DNA of 64,000 nt from Rhodothermales bacterium (GTDB taxonomy: Bacteria; Bacteroidota; Rhodothermia; Rhodothermales; UBA10348), in NCBI GenBank assembly GCA_024711125.1, contig JANJTM010000074.1, positions 1-64,000 of the forward strand. Reading direction: 5' to 3'. Positions 25,560 through 34,367 of the stretch are shown here, in pieces. Each line of letters starts with the position of its first letter. Within the stretch, counting starts at the first letter, position 1. The notes under the pieces are model-generated. The model worked only from the letters and a program-made list of their open reading frames with translations. It was not told where the DNA came from and did not search any database. The position numbers and the translations under genes were made by a program.

Positions 25560-26690
25560 TCAGCGGCGGCGCGTGATGCGGGGCAGCACGTCTGTCCTCC
25601 ACGATCCGAACCGGTCCTCGAGGATCGCCTGCCGCGCTCCGCGCATCAGCCAGGCATACAGCGCGAGGTTCTGGAGCGTCGCGATGCGCAGACCGAGGAG
25701 TTCGTTGGCGACGAAGAGGTGGCGCGCGTAGGCGAGCGTGAACCGGTTCGACACGTCCAGGTCCAGCCCCGGGTCGATGGGCTCGTGGCAGTCGGCCCAC
25801 TTGAGGTTGCGGATGTTCACGATGCCCTCGGTCGTGAACAGCATGCCGTTTCGCCCGTTGCGGGTCGGCATGACGCAATCGAACTGGTCGATTCCCCGGA
25901 ATACGTTCTCGACGAGGTTCGCGGGCGTCCCGACGCCCATGAGGTAACGGGGTTTTTCGGTCGGGAGCACCTCGTTGACCACCTCGACCATCGCATACAT
26001 CTGTTCGGCGGGCTCCCCGACCGAAAGCCCGCCGATGGCATAGCCGGGGAAGTCGAGGTCCACGAGACGGCGCGCCGAATCGCGCCGCACGTCGGGGTAG
26101 ACGACGCCCTGCACGATGCCGTACAGGGCCTGGGAGTGCCCGTACAGCGCGTCGGTCTCCGCGTGGCGGGCCTTGCAGCGGGCGGCCCACCGCAACGTGA
26201 GTTCGTTCGACTTCTCGGCGTAGGACCGGGGCGCGTCTCCCGGTGGGCACTCGTCGAGCACCATCATGATGTCCGAACCGATGGCACGTTGCGTATCGAT
26301 GACCGATTCCGGGGTGAACCAGTGGGTCGAGCCGTCGATATGGCTCTGGAACCGAACGCCCTCCTCGGTCAGCTTGCGGATTCCCGCCAGCGAGAAGACC
26401 TGGAACCCTCCCGAGTCGGTCAGGATGGGGCGGTCCCAGTCCATGAACCGGTGCAGCCCCCCCGCCGAACGCAGGATGTCGGTGCCGGGCCGCAGGAAGA
26501 GGTGGTACGTGTTGCCGAGGAGGATCGTCGTGGCCAGGTCCTCGCGCAGTTCCCGGGGCGACACGCCCTTGACGGTCCCGACCGTTCCCACCGGCATGAA
26601 CACCGGGGTCTCGATCGAACCGTGATCGGTTTCGATGCGGCCGGCCCGCGCGCCGGTCCCGGAATCGGTGTGTTCGAGGACGAATCGCAA
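25560..26690 (-). CDS. tgt: Queuine tRNA-ribosyltransferase (Tgt) lacking the usual zinc site
   Basis: 376 residues from a TTG start at 26690, eight bases after the mlaD stop; family members start in the same place (M-R-F). No ATG exists at the right place. It exchanges the wobble guanine of GUN-anticodon tRNAs for a queuine precursor. The two catalytic aspartates are kept (Asp92 in TDSGGFQVFSL, Asp271 in DCVMPTRNGRNG). Compared with the E. coli zinc site (C-x-C-x2-C and a downstream His), the aligned residues here are Leu309, Leu311, Ser314 and Gln340. The rest of the fold appears intact. Confidence 0.93.
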   Translation of the reverse strand: MRFVLEHTDSGTGARAGRIETDHGSIETPVFMPVGTVGTVKGVSPRELREDLATTILLGNTYHLFLRPGTDILRSAGGLHRFMDWDRPILTDSGGFQVFSLAGIRKLTEEGVRFQSHIDGSTHWFTPESVIDTQRAIGSDIMMVLDECPPGDAPRSYAEKSNELTLRWAARCKARHAETDALYGHSQALYGIVQGVVYPDVRRDSARRLVDLDFPGYAIGGLSVGEPAEQMYAMVEVVNEVLPTEKPRYLMGVGTPANLVENVFRGIDQFDCVMPTRNGRNGMLFTTEGIVNIRNLKWADCHEPIDPGLDLDVSNRFTLAYARHLFVANELLGLRIATLQNLALYAWLMRGARQAILEDRFGSWRTDVLPRITRRR

Positions 26691-26698
26691 CGGGCGGC

Positions 26699-27772
26699 TC
26701 AGCGGGATCCGGTCGAATCGGGCGGCACGCGCGCAGAATCCGGCGCCGGGAGGCCCCGGACCCGGGCCTCGAGAAGAAGGAGTTCGCGCTCCCGCTGCTG
26801 CAGCGCGCGGTACGTCTCGGCGATGGCGCGTTCGCGTACCTCGAAGGGGGCCTGTTCGATGTGCCCGCGCTCCTCGAAATAGCGCTTGAAGAGCCAGTTG
26901 TGCTTGGCCGCTTCCATGAGTTCGGCGAATCGGTACGAACCCAGGGTGCCCCACGTCGCGGCATTCTCGGCGAGTTGCGTCACCGCGCGCAGGTCCTGGG
27001 CGATCGTTCGCAGCGTATCGGCCGATGCCAGCATGGTCTCGTACAGCGCCGGGTCGTTGAGAAGCCGGGCGAGCGTACCGTCCCCGGTGTCGATCTTCTG
27101 CAGGATGGATTCGACGCCCCGCGTGGCCCGATCGGCCAGTTCCAGCAGGACTTCGGCGTTGGCTTCGGCGGTGTTCGCAAGCCCCGTGAACGTGCGGCGC
27201 GTCTCGTTGGTCGTCGCGACCAGCTCGTCGTAGAGCGCGGGGTCGTAGACGATCTTTCCGAGCGTGCCCTCGCCGCGCTCCACGTCGCGAAGGATGGTCT
27301 CGAAGGCCCCTGCCGCACGTTCGAATCCGGCGACCGCCGCGAGGGCCTTGTCGCTGATCTCGAAGAGGTCGAACGGATCGACGCCGGGGATGAATCCGCC
27401 CTCGCTAACGGGGTCGCCCGGCTCCGGGGCCGAAACCAGCACGACGATCTGCTCCCCAACGAGCCCGTCGCTCTTGATCTGGGCCTGCGTATTCGTCCTG
27501 ACGAGGTGAATGGCCCGGTTGGCGATCGCCATCTCGACCTCGATGCCATCGCCTGGCGTGAGCGGAAGCCGAACCGAGCGCACGCGCCCGACGTCGACGC
27601 CCTGGTACTGTACCGAGGCACCGGACTGCAGGCCGGCGACCCGCGTGAAGCGCGACTTCACCGTCATGGTATTCGAGAACAGGAACGTGCGATTCCCGAC
27701 GGCGAAGAGCGCCAACAGGATCAACGCAGTTCCCGAGACGATGAAGAGGCCGAGTCTGAGCGTGCGCGACAT
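26699..27772 (-). CDS. mlaD: MlaD/Mce-family substrate-binding protein
   Basis: 357 residues from MSRTLRLGLFIVSGTALIL; an upstream TTG would add eight residues. One N-terminal membrane helix (about 5-28), then an MCE domain (about 33-115, VKSRFTRVAGLQSGASVQYQGVDVGRV) and a long helical tail (about 125-340) with the repeated EGTLGKIVYDPALYDEL / DGTLARLLNDPALYETM motifs seen in Mce tails. MCE proteins form hexameric rings that ferry lipids between membranes. It follows mlaF by 27 bases. Confidence 0.93.
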   Translation of the reverse strand: MSRTLRLGLFIVSGTALILLALFAVGNRTFLFSNTMTVKSRFTRVAGLQSGASVQYQGVDVGRVRSVRLPLTPGDGIEVEMAIANRAIHLVRTNTQAQIKSDGLVGEQIVVLVSAPEPGDPVSEGGFIPGVDPFDLFEISDKALAAVAGFERAAGAFETILRDVERGEGTLGKIVYDPALYDELVATTNETRRTFTGLANTAEANAEVLLELADRATRGVESILQKIDTGDGTLARLLNDPALYETMLASADTLRTIAQDLRAVTQLAENAATWGTLGSYRFAELMEAAKHNWLFKRYFEERGHIEQAPFEVRERAIAETYRALQQRERELLLLEARVRGLPAPDSARVPPDSTGSR

Positions 27773-27799
27773 GGGGATCGGGCGGGGCCGTAGCAACCG

Positions 27800-28552
27800 T
27801 CAGCCGCCGAAGAAGTTGCCGAGGACGGGGTGCGCGGCGCGCCGCACGGCGTCGAGGTCGCCGCTGGCCACGATGGCCGCGTCATGGAGGAAATGCACCG
27901 TTCCGCCCGTGATTTCGGCGCAGAGCAGGTCGTGCGTGATGACGAGCGACGTGATGCCCCGCTCTTCGCGCAGCCGTACGATGAGTTCCGACACCGCACG
28001 CACCGAAACGGGGTCGAGACCGGTCGTCGGTTCGTCGAACAGCATGATCGCGGGTTCCAGCGCGAGGGCACGGGCGAGGGCGGCGCGTTTCTTCTGTCCC
28101 CCGGACAGCTCGGCCGGGTAACGCAAGGCCAGTTGGGGGAGTCGGACCCATTCCAGGAGTTCCTCGACGCGGGCGCGGCGGCCGGCGGCGTCGAGCCGCG
28201 TGTGCCGCTCGAGCAGGAAGTCGATGTTCTCGCCCACCGTCATGGAGTCGAAAAGCGCTCCGCCCTGGAACAGGTAGCCGACCGAGAGCCGCACCGCGTC
28301 GAGTTCCGCTCCCCTGAGCGTATCCACCCGGCGGTCGAAAACCCAGACCTCGCCCGAATCGGGGCGCAGCAACTGGACGACGTGCTTTATGAGTACGCTC
28401 TTGCCCGAGCCGGAGCCGCCCATGACGAGTGCGGTCTCTCCCTTCGCGACGGCCAGCGATACGCGGTCGAGCACGACGAGGTCGCCGAACGCCTTGCTCA
28501 CCTCGACGAGGCGGACGGCCGGGATTTCACGGGCTGGGGATGACGGGGACAT
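27800..28552 (-). CDS. mlaF: Mla-type ABC transporter ATPase
   Basis: 250 residues. Walker A GGSGSGKSVLIKH (about 46), LFQGGALFDSMTVGENIDF Q-loop region characteristic of MlaF/Ttg2A-type ATPases, signature LSGGQKKRAALARA, Walker B IMLFDEPTTGLDP, switch His in VITHDLLCA. It powers the MlaE permease for intermembrane lipid transport. Three bases follow the mlaE stop. No MlaB/STAS gene is present next to it. Confidence 0.95.
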   Translation of the reverse strand: MSPSSPAREIPAVRLVEVSKAFGDLVVLDRVSLAVAKGETALVMGGSGSGKSVLIKHVVQLLRPDSGEVWVFDRRVDTLRGAELDAVRLSVGYLFQGGALFDSMTVGENIDFLLERHTRLDAAGRRARVEELLEWVRLPQLALRYPAELSGGQKKRAALARALALEPAIMLFDEPTTGLDPVSVRAVSELIVRLREERGITSLVITHDLLCAEITGGTVHFLHDAAIVASGDLDAVRRAAHPVLGNFFGG

Positions 28553-28555
28553 GGT

Positions 28556-29356
28556 TCAGCCGGAGATGTCCCCGAACAGGATCAGCGACAGGCGCACCAC
28601 GATCACGTCGGTCAGGAGCACCAGGAGCGACGAGAGCACTACGGCCTCCATGGCCGCCCGCCCCACCTCACGCGTTCCGCCCCGCACGGTGAAGCCCAGG
28701 TAACACGAGACGAGGCCGACGACGAGCCCGAAGACCGACGTCTTGAGCGTGTCCACGAGAAGATCCGAAAGGCGCAGGGATTCGAACGCCGACGACAGGA
28801 ATAGCCGGTAGTCGGTTCCGGACGAAATGACCGACTCGAGGTATCCCCCGAAGAGCGCGATGGCGTCGGTCCACGCCGTCAGGATGGGAAACATGACGAA
28901 GCACGCCACGACGCGGGTTGCGACGAGATACTGCATCGGGCGAAGCGCCGCCACTTCGAGCGCGTCGATCTGCTCGGTGACGCGCATCGAGCCGATCTCG
29001 GCCCCGATTCCGGCGCCGAGGCGACCGGCCAGCACGAGCGACGTGATGACCGGACCGATCTCCTTGATGACCGAAAGGGCCAGCATGCTCGGCAACATGC
29101 TTTCGGCGCCGAACCTGACGAGCGTCCCCCGGCTCTGCATCGCGAGCACGACGCCGATCGCCAGGCCGGTCACCCCCGTCAGCGCGAAGGATTTGAGCCC
29201 CACCTCGTCCATCTGTCGCAGCAGCTCACGAAACTCGAACGGCCGGCGACCCAGCGACCGCACGAACTCCCCGGCGAAGGCCGCCAGCTCGCCGGTCTTC
29301 TCGAGGAAACGCCTCGCGGGATTCCTCTTGTCGATCCTCGGGGCAGAAAGCGTCAT
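28556..29356 (-). CDS. mlaE: Mla-type ABC permease
   Basis: 266 residues, five to six membrane helices. Family blocks: LTGVTGLAIGVVLAMQSRGTLVRFGAESMLPSMLALSVIKEIGPVITSLVLAGRLGAGIGAEIGSM RVTEQIDALEV is the conserved MlaE core, given here in two pieces. It forms the inner-membrane channel for the MCE ring. The gene starts the Mla block seven bases after tamB. Confidence 0.95.
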   Translation of the reverse strand: MTLSAPRIDKRNPARRFLEKTGELAAFAGEFVRSLGRRPFEFRELLRQMDEVGLKSFALTGVTGLAIGVVLAMQSRGTLVRFGAESMLPSMLALSVIKEIGPVITSLVLAGRLGAGIGAEIGSMRVTEQIDALEVAALRPMQYLVATRVVACFVMFPILTAWTDAIALFGGYLESVISSGTDYRLFLSSAFESLRLSDLLVDTLKTSVFGLVVGLVSCYLGFTVRGGTREVGRAAMEAVVLSSLLVLLTDVIVVRLSLILFGDISG

Positions 29357-29363
29357 GGCTGCG

Positions 29364-32300
29364 TCAGAAGGCGTACTCCCACCGCAGGTTGATACGCAGG
29401 ACCGCGCCCCGGTTCAAGAGCGAGACCAGGAGTTGTCGTACGATTTCGTATTCCATCATGACCTGCGTACGGCGTTCGGTCGCGACGGACCCGGCTTCGG
29501 GCGACGCTCCCAGCGCGATCGGCTGGCTGACCGACACGTAGAACTCGGGCGAAACGTATTTCCCGACGGTGAGCGTGAGTCCGCGCAGCCCGTCGTTCTC
29601 GATTTCGACCACGTCGAGCCCGAGTCCGGCCAGCGCGATATCCTCGACGAAACTCGTCAGGGGACCGACTGCCAGCCCCGCGGCCGTGCCGAGGTACGAG
29701 TTTCCCGCCGCGGCGTCGAAATGCAGGCTCCCGGATGCGGGTCGTCCCGTGGCGATGTACGAAACGACGTCGGCCAGTTCCATCGCCGGATCCGACTCGA
29801 ACGTCACCCGAAGGTCGTCCGGTCGGCCCCGCGCCACGAGCCGGATCGTGACCTCGTCCCCTCCGGTGCCCCGCGAGGGCACCCGGTACGAGCCGACCAG
29901 GTCGATGTCGGGCTCGAACGCGGGTCCGGTGAACGACAGGTCCCCGCGCTCCATCTCGAACGTGCGGCCGAACTGCTCGATGCGGCTGTTCTCGGGAAGG
30001 ACCGAAATGTCTCCGAAGACGGTGGGGTCCGAATGGGGGCGTTTGCGCACGTTGAGGCTTCCACGAAATTGCACGTCCATCTTCGGGTTGCGTGCCGACC
30101 GCATCCACGCGTCCCGGTCGAAATCCAGCCGCAGGTCCTCGATCGTGAGCGCCTCGTAGAATACGAAGGTGCTCGTGTCGGCCGCCGAAACCCGCAGGCC
30201 GAACCGACGCTCGAGGGTCAGCAGGTCCTCGTCCGACAGGGCGACCGGTTCGAACGCGTCGGACGCGGTCCGGTCCGTGAGGCGGAAGTCCCCGCGTGTC
30301 ACGCGGGCCTGTCCCGTGAGCACCGGTCTCCTCGTCGTGCCGGTCAGCCGCAGGTCGCTGGCCACGAAAGCGCGGAATTCCTCGTCGTCGATGGCGAGGA
30401 AGTCCTCGGACCGCAGGTCCAGGGCCACTGCCCCCAGGTCCAGTTCGGTCAATTCCACGGTGCCGGTCGCCGTCATGCGCCCCGGGCCGGAGCGCATCGA
30501 CGCCTCGCGCACCAGGATCGTGTTTCCCGAGAACCCGAGATCCGCTTCGATGGCATCGAAAACGAGCGAGGCCCCCGGCCTTCCGAGGGTCGGAAGCCCC
30601 ATGCGCCCACCGGCGAGGCGAGCAGCACCGTCGAGTACCGGGTCCTGGAACGTTCCCCGCACGGCGAGGGTGCCCGTCACGGCTCCACCGATGGCGTCCA
30701 CCAGTTCCCGGTCGAAGAACGGCAGCGTCCAATCGATCGGAAATGCATCGGCCGACACGTCGAACGCGACGTCGCCTCCTTCCCGCTCGCCTCCGGGCAG
30801 CTCGACGGTCCCTTCGATCCGGGCTTCGCGTCCCGAGGTGTGCCGCAACAGGCCCGACACGGCCACCACTCCATGCTCCAGCCGGGTCTGAAGGGAGAGA
30901 TCGGCCGCCGGAAGCCCGGCGCTCGCAAGTCGGGCTTCGATCGACCCTCCGACCGACAGGTCCCGTGCCGGACCGGATGCGACGAGCGTCGCATCCAACC
31001 CGAGTCCGAGGCCGCGGAAACCTGCCAGGTCGGCCACCGCATCGAGTTTCATGCCCGAGGCGGACAGGAAGAAATCCGACGACTCGCGCCCGATGCGGCC
31101 GCCCGTCACCAGGCGGGATCCGCCCGAGGTGAGGACGAGGGGTGACCATTCCACGACGTCGTCCGTCCGCGTCGCCGAAACCGGTGTAGCGAGGCTCCAC
31201 GCGGCGCCGTCGAGCAGCAGGTCCAGCGTGCGCAGCGAGGCCGTCGACAGCCGGCGATCCGAACGCAGCTCCAGCCGGGCGCTGCGCGTGTCGGCAAATC
31301 GCACGTCGCCGGTCACGTCGAGCGAATCCCCGGCCAACCGCACATCGACGACGAGCCCTTCGGCGGCGGTACCGGGAAGAGACAGCACGCGCGCGTCGAA
31401 CCGGACGCTCGCCGCGGGTGCTTCCAGTTCAGAGCCCCACTCGGCCGAAGCGATGGCGCGGCCCGTGGTCACGTGCAACGCTCCGAGCGCGATGCCGTCG
31501 AGCGACAGGGTCGCGTTGGCCGACAGCCGCTCCGGCCGCCCGGTCACCGATCCGTCGATGCGACCCCCGCGGGTTCCGATGCCGGGGAAACCCGCGGCGG
31601 CGGCCCAGGGGCCGATGTCGGCGAATAGTCCGCTCACCCGGAGGTTCCCTTCGCCCCCCCGTCGATCCAGCGGAAGTGAGCCCTTGGCGGTCACGTGCCC
31701 GAACGAGCCGACAACCCCGAGCGAGTCGATGCGGAGCGTGCCCGCCGTCACGTCTGCTGTCGCGACGGCCGACGACAGCACGGCGTCGCGCCAGGAGCCG
31801 TGGGCCCGTTCGACACGGAGGCGACCTTCACGCCCGGTCCCTTCGGCGCGAACCTGGAGGTGAATCGACGAGCCGAGCGAATCCAGGCCCGAAAGGCGCG
31901 CGAAATCGACGGCATCGGCCTCGATGTCCAGCGTCCACGAACCATCCGGCACGTCGCTCGCCGCGCCGCGTGCCCGAAGCCGCCCGCCTTCGGAAAACTC
32001 GGCGTCGAGGCGGCTTTCGACGGATCCTCCGCGCGCGGCGAGGTCGAGGTCGGCCCGCCGCAGGGCGATTCCCCGGATCGTGCCGGGCTCGTCGAGCCGG
32101 AGCCGGACGGAACCGGACGGCACGTCTGCGTCGATGCGGCCGCTCCCCTCCACGCTGCCGGTGAACGACGTCGTCCAATCCGGAACGCCCGCCCAGGCGC
32201 CGACGTCGAGGCCGCGGAAGCGGACGCCGTCGGTGCTCGCGTGCCATACGCCCGCCGAGTCCCGCCGAGCCCGGGCGCCGGCTGTCAGGCCACCTCCGAG

Positions 32301-34367
32301 CCATTCCAGGGTCGTGTCGACCGCGAGCGTGTCTGCCCTGGGGGCTCTCAGGCGCACGTGTCCCGACGCGACGACGCCGTTCACCAAGGACGGCAGGATC
32401 TCGAGGTCCATGGTTCCGCCTTCGCCCCTGCGACGCGAAACGACGGCCCGGCCGGCCGCGCGCAGTCGGGTGTGCACGGCTGCAATCCCGGCGGCGTTGC
32501 CCACGTCCACCCCGTCCAGCTCCAACGCTTCGATCTGGAGGGCATCCGGCGTGAGCGCGCCGCGGGCGCGCACGATGCCCCAGTCAGCGCGTACCGCGGA
32601 ATCGAGCGAAACAACGCCCGCATTCGCCGACGCTTCGGCCTCGAGGCGATCGATGCGCACGGGTCCCCAACGCAGCGAATCGAGCGCCGCCCCGATGCGG
32701 TACCTGTCCATCCCGGTCCCACGGCCCGAGATCCTTCCCGAGATCCTGCTCCCGCTCGTGTCGGAAAGTGCGAGCGCGGCGTCGACGTCGCTCAGCGCGA
32801 GGTCGATCAGCGTCCAGTCTCCGTCGATGTCGGTCTCGCCGCTCCCTGTGATCGCGCCGCCGCATGCGGTGGCTTCCACCGACAGCGAGACGACCTGCCG
32901 ACGAAGACTCGCGGTGGCCGTCCCCGGTCCGATCCGGCATGACGCGACCACGGCGTCGTCCAGCCGAAGGAGGCCATCCACGGAGGCAGACGTCGTGTAG
33001 CCGTCGCCCGAGACTTCCACGGAGAAGGACCCGCTCGCTGCCAGGTCGAGGGTCGGCGCGAGATCCGAAACGCCGAGATCGGCGACCGACATGCGGACCG
33101 ACCACGTCGAGTCTCCGTCGATCCACCGGGCGCTGCCGTCGACCGACCAGGTCGCGCCGCCGTCCGCGATGCGGCCTCGGCCGTCGAGGGCCACCCGTCC
33201 TGCCGTCCATCGCTGGTCCAATCGTCCGACGAGGTCCACGTTTCCGAGCCTGGCACGCGTGACGTCGATCGACGAACTCCCCGTGAGGCCTCCCGGGAAC
33301 GCGCCCTCGAGCTGCGCGAAGGCGGTCCCCGAGATACGCTCCGACGCGGGCCTGCCGGCCACGAGGAGCGCCGTACCCACATCCTCCACGACGATGCGTC
33401 CCTCGATCCTCGTGCTCACCGTGTCGCGGCTCGTCTCCAGCCGGACGCGTCCGGGAGGCTCTCCGGGCGCGCGGAGGCTGAGATCTCCCGACGCGAACCA
33501 CCCGGATCCGGAGATCTCGGCGTCCAAGCGGCCTTCGACGACCCCATCCGCGCGCAGGGCAGGCCACAGACCTGCGAAATCGGCGAGAGAGAGCGGATAG
33601 GCCACGATGTGGGCCGTCACGGAGTCGGGCACGGTTCCCTTCCCGAAAACGACGCGTCCTGACATGCGCGCGTTGGAGCGTGACGTTGCCAGCAGGAGCG
33701 TATCGAGCCGGGCGCCGTCCGACTCCACCTCGGCCCGCGCCAGGAACCGGCCGGGAGGGAGCGGGCCGGGTGCCGCAAGCGTTCCCGCCAGGCTGTCCAG
33801 TCGCCCGGAGAATGCGCTGCCGGTCCGGACGGCCGCGGCGCGCAGGACGAGGTCACCCGCTTCCCAGGTGACCGAGTCCCCGTCGTGTACCCGGATCGAC
33901 CCCCGATCGAGCCGGACCCGGTCGATACGAGTGCTCCACGACGACGACTCGTCCGACAGGAACGGCGCGAGCAGGTCCAGTTCGCCGCCGCGGCCCCGGG
34001 CGGGGTCGACGTCGAGGCCTTCCACCGTCACTTCGTGGAGGTGGACGGTGCGGCGCAGCACGGGAAGCAGCGACCAGGAGAGGCGCAGCGAGTCGATGCG
34101 CAAAGCGGTCGAATAGTCCGTCCGGGTCAGCGTCACGTCCCGCAGTTCGAGGGACCACGGCAGCCGCCCGCCGGCACCCGCTGCCTGCAGCAATGTGCCG
34201 GGCCACGGGTTGAAGACCGCCAGGGCGGCATTGACCACCGCCAACCGCACCGGACCGACCTGCAGGGCCAGCAGCACCGCGACGGACAGCACGATCAGGC
34301 CGACGCCGAACGTTCTCAGGCGGCGGCGTCGGCGCGGCTCCGGGGGAGTCGAGGGCGTCTCGTGCAT
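29364..34367 (-). CDS. tamB: TamB/AsmA-like intermembrane protein
   Basis: 1667 residues from MHETPSTPPEPRRRRRLRTF; the ATG overlaps the TamA stop by one base (TGATG). One N-terminal membrane helix (about 22-40, LIVLSVAVLLALQV) anchors it in the inner membrane; the remainder is long repeated beta-strand material (many SGxVRLDG-type units), the signature of the TamB/AsmA bridge fold, and the C-terminal DUF490-like domain ends in RINLRWEYAF. It bridges the periplasm, helps insert outer-membrane proteins with TamA, and is thought to move phospholipids. Pairing with the Mla genes is notable. Confidence 0.93.
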   Translation of the reverse strand: MHETPSTPPEPRRRRRLRTFGVGLIVLSVAVLLALQVGPVRLAVVNAALAVFNPWPGTLLQAAGAGGRLPWSLELRDVTLTRTDYSTALRIDSLRLSWSLLPVLRRTVHLHEVTVEGLDVDPARGRGGELDLLAPFLSDESSSWSTRIDRVRLDRGSIRVHDGDSVTWEAGDLVLRAAAVRTGSAFSGRLDSLAGTLAAPGPLPPGRFLARAEVESDGARLDTLLLATSRSNARMSGRVVFGKGTVPDSVTAHIVAYPLSLADFAGLWPALRADGVVEGRLDAEISGSGWFASGDLSLRAPGEPPGRVRLETSRDTVSTRIEGRIVVEDVGTALLVAGRPASERISGTAFAQLEGAFPGGLTGSSSIDVTRARLGNVDLVGRLDQRWTAGRVALDGRGRIADGGATWSVDGSARWIDGDSTWSVRMSVADLGVSDLAPTLDLAASGSFSVEVSGDGYTTSASVDGLLRLDDAVVASCRIGPGTATASLRRQVVSLSVEATACGGAITGSGETDIDGDWTLIDLALSDVDAALALSDTSGSRISGRISGRGTGMDRYRIGAALDSLRWGPVRIDRLEAEASANAGVVSLDSAVRADWGIVRARGALTPDALQIEALELDGVDVGNAAGIAAVHTRLRAAGRAVVSRRRGEGGTMDLEILPSLVNGVVASGHVRLRAPRADTLAVDTTLEWLGGGLTAGARARRDSAGVWHASTDGVRFRGLDVGAWAGVPDWTTSFTGSVEGSGRIDADVPSGSVRLRLDEPGTIRGIALRRADLDLAARGGSVESRLDAEFSEGGRLRARGAASDVPDGSWTLDIEADAVDFARLSGLDSLGSSIHLQVRAEGTGREGRLRVERAHGSWRDAVLSSAVATADVTAGTLRIDSLGVVGSFGHVTAKGSLPLDRRGGEGNLRVSGLFADIGPWAAAAGFPGIGTRGGRIDGSVTGRPERLSANATLSLDGIALGALHVTTGRAIASAEWGSELEAPAASVRFDARVLSLPGTAAEGLVVDVRLAGDSLDVTGDVRFADTRSARLELRSDRRLSTASLRTLDLLLDGAAWSLATPVSATRTDDVVEWSPLVLTSGGSRLVTGGRIGRESSDFFLSASGMKLDAVADLAGFRGLGLGLDATLVASGPARDLSVGGSIEARLASAGLPAADLSLQTRLEHGVVAVSGLLRHTSGREARIEGTVELPGGEREGGDVAFDVSADAFPIDWTLPFFDRELVDAIGGAVTGTLAVRGTFQDPVLDGAARLAGGRMGLPTLGRPGASLVFDAIEADLGFSGNTILVREASMRSGPGRMTATGTVELTELDLGAVALDLRSEDFLAIDDEEFRAFVASDLRLTGTTRRPVLTGQARVTRGDFRLTDRTASDAFEPVALSDEDLLTLERRFGLRVSAADTSTFVFYEALTIEDLRLDFDRDAWMRSARNPKMDVQFRGSLNVRKRPHSDPTVFGDISVLPENSRIEQFGRTFEMERGDLSFTGPAFEPDIDLVGSYRVPSRGTGGDEVTIRLVARGRPDDLRVTFESDPAMELADVVSYIATGRPASGSLHFDAAAGNSYLGTAAGLAVGPLTSFVEDIALAGLGLDVVEIENDGLRGLTLTVGKYVSPEFYVSVSQPIALGASPEAGSVATERRTQVMMEYEIVRQLLVSLLNRGAVLRINLRWEYAF

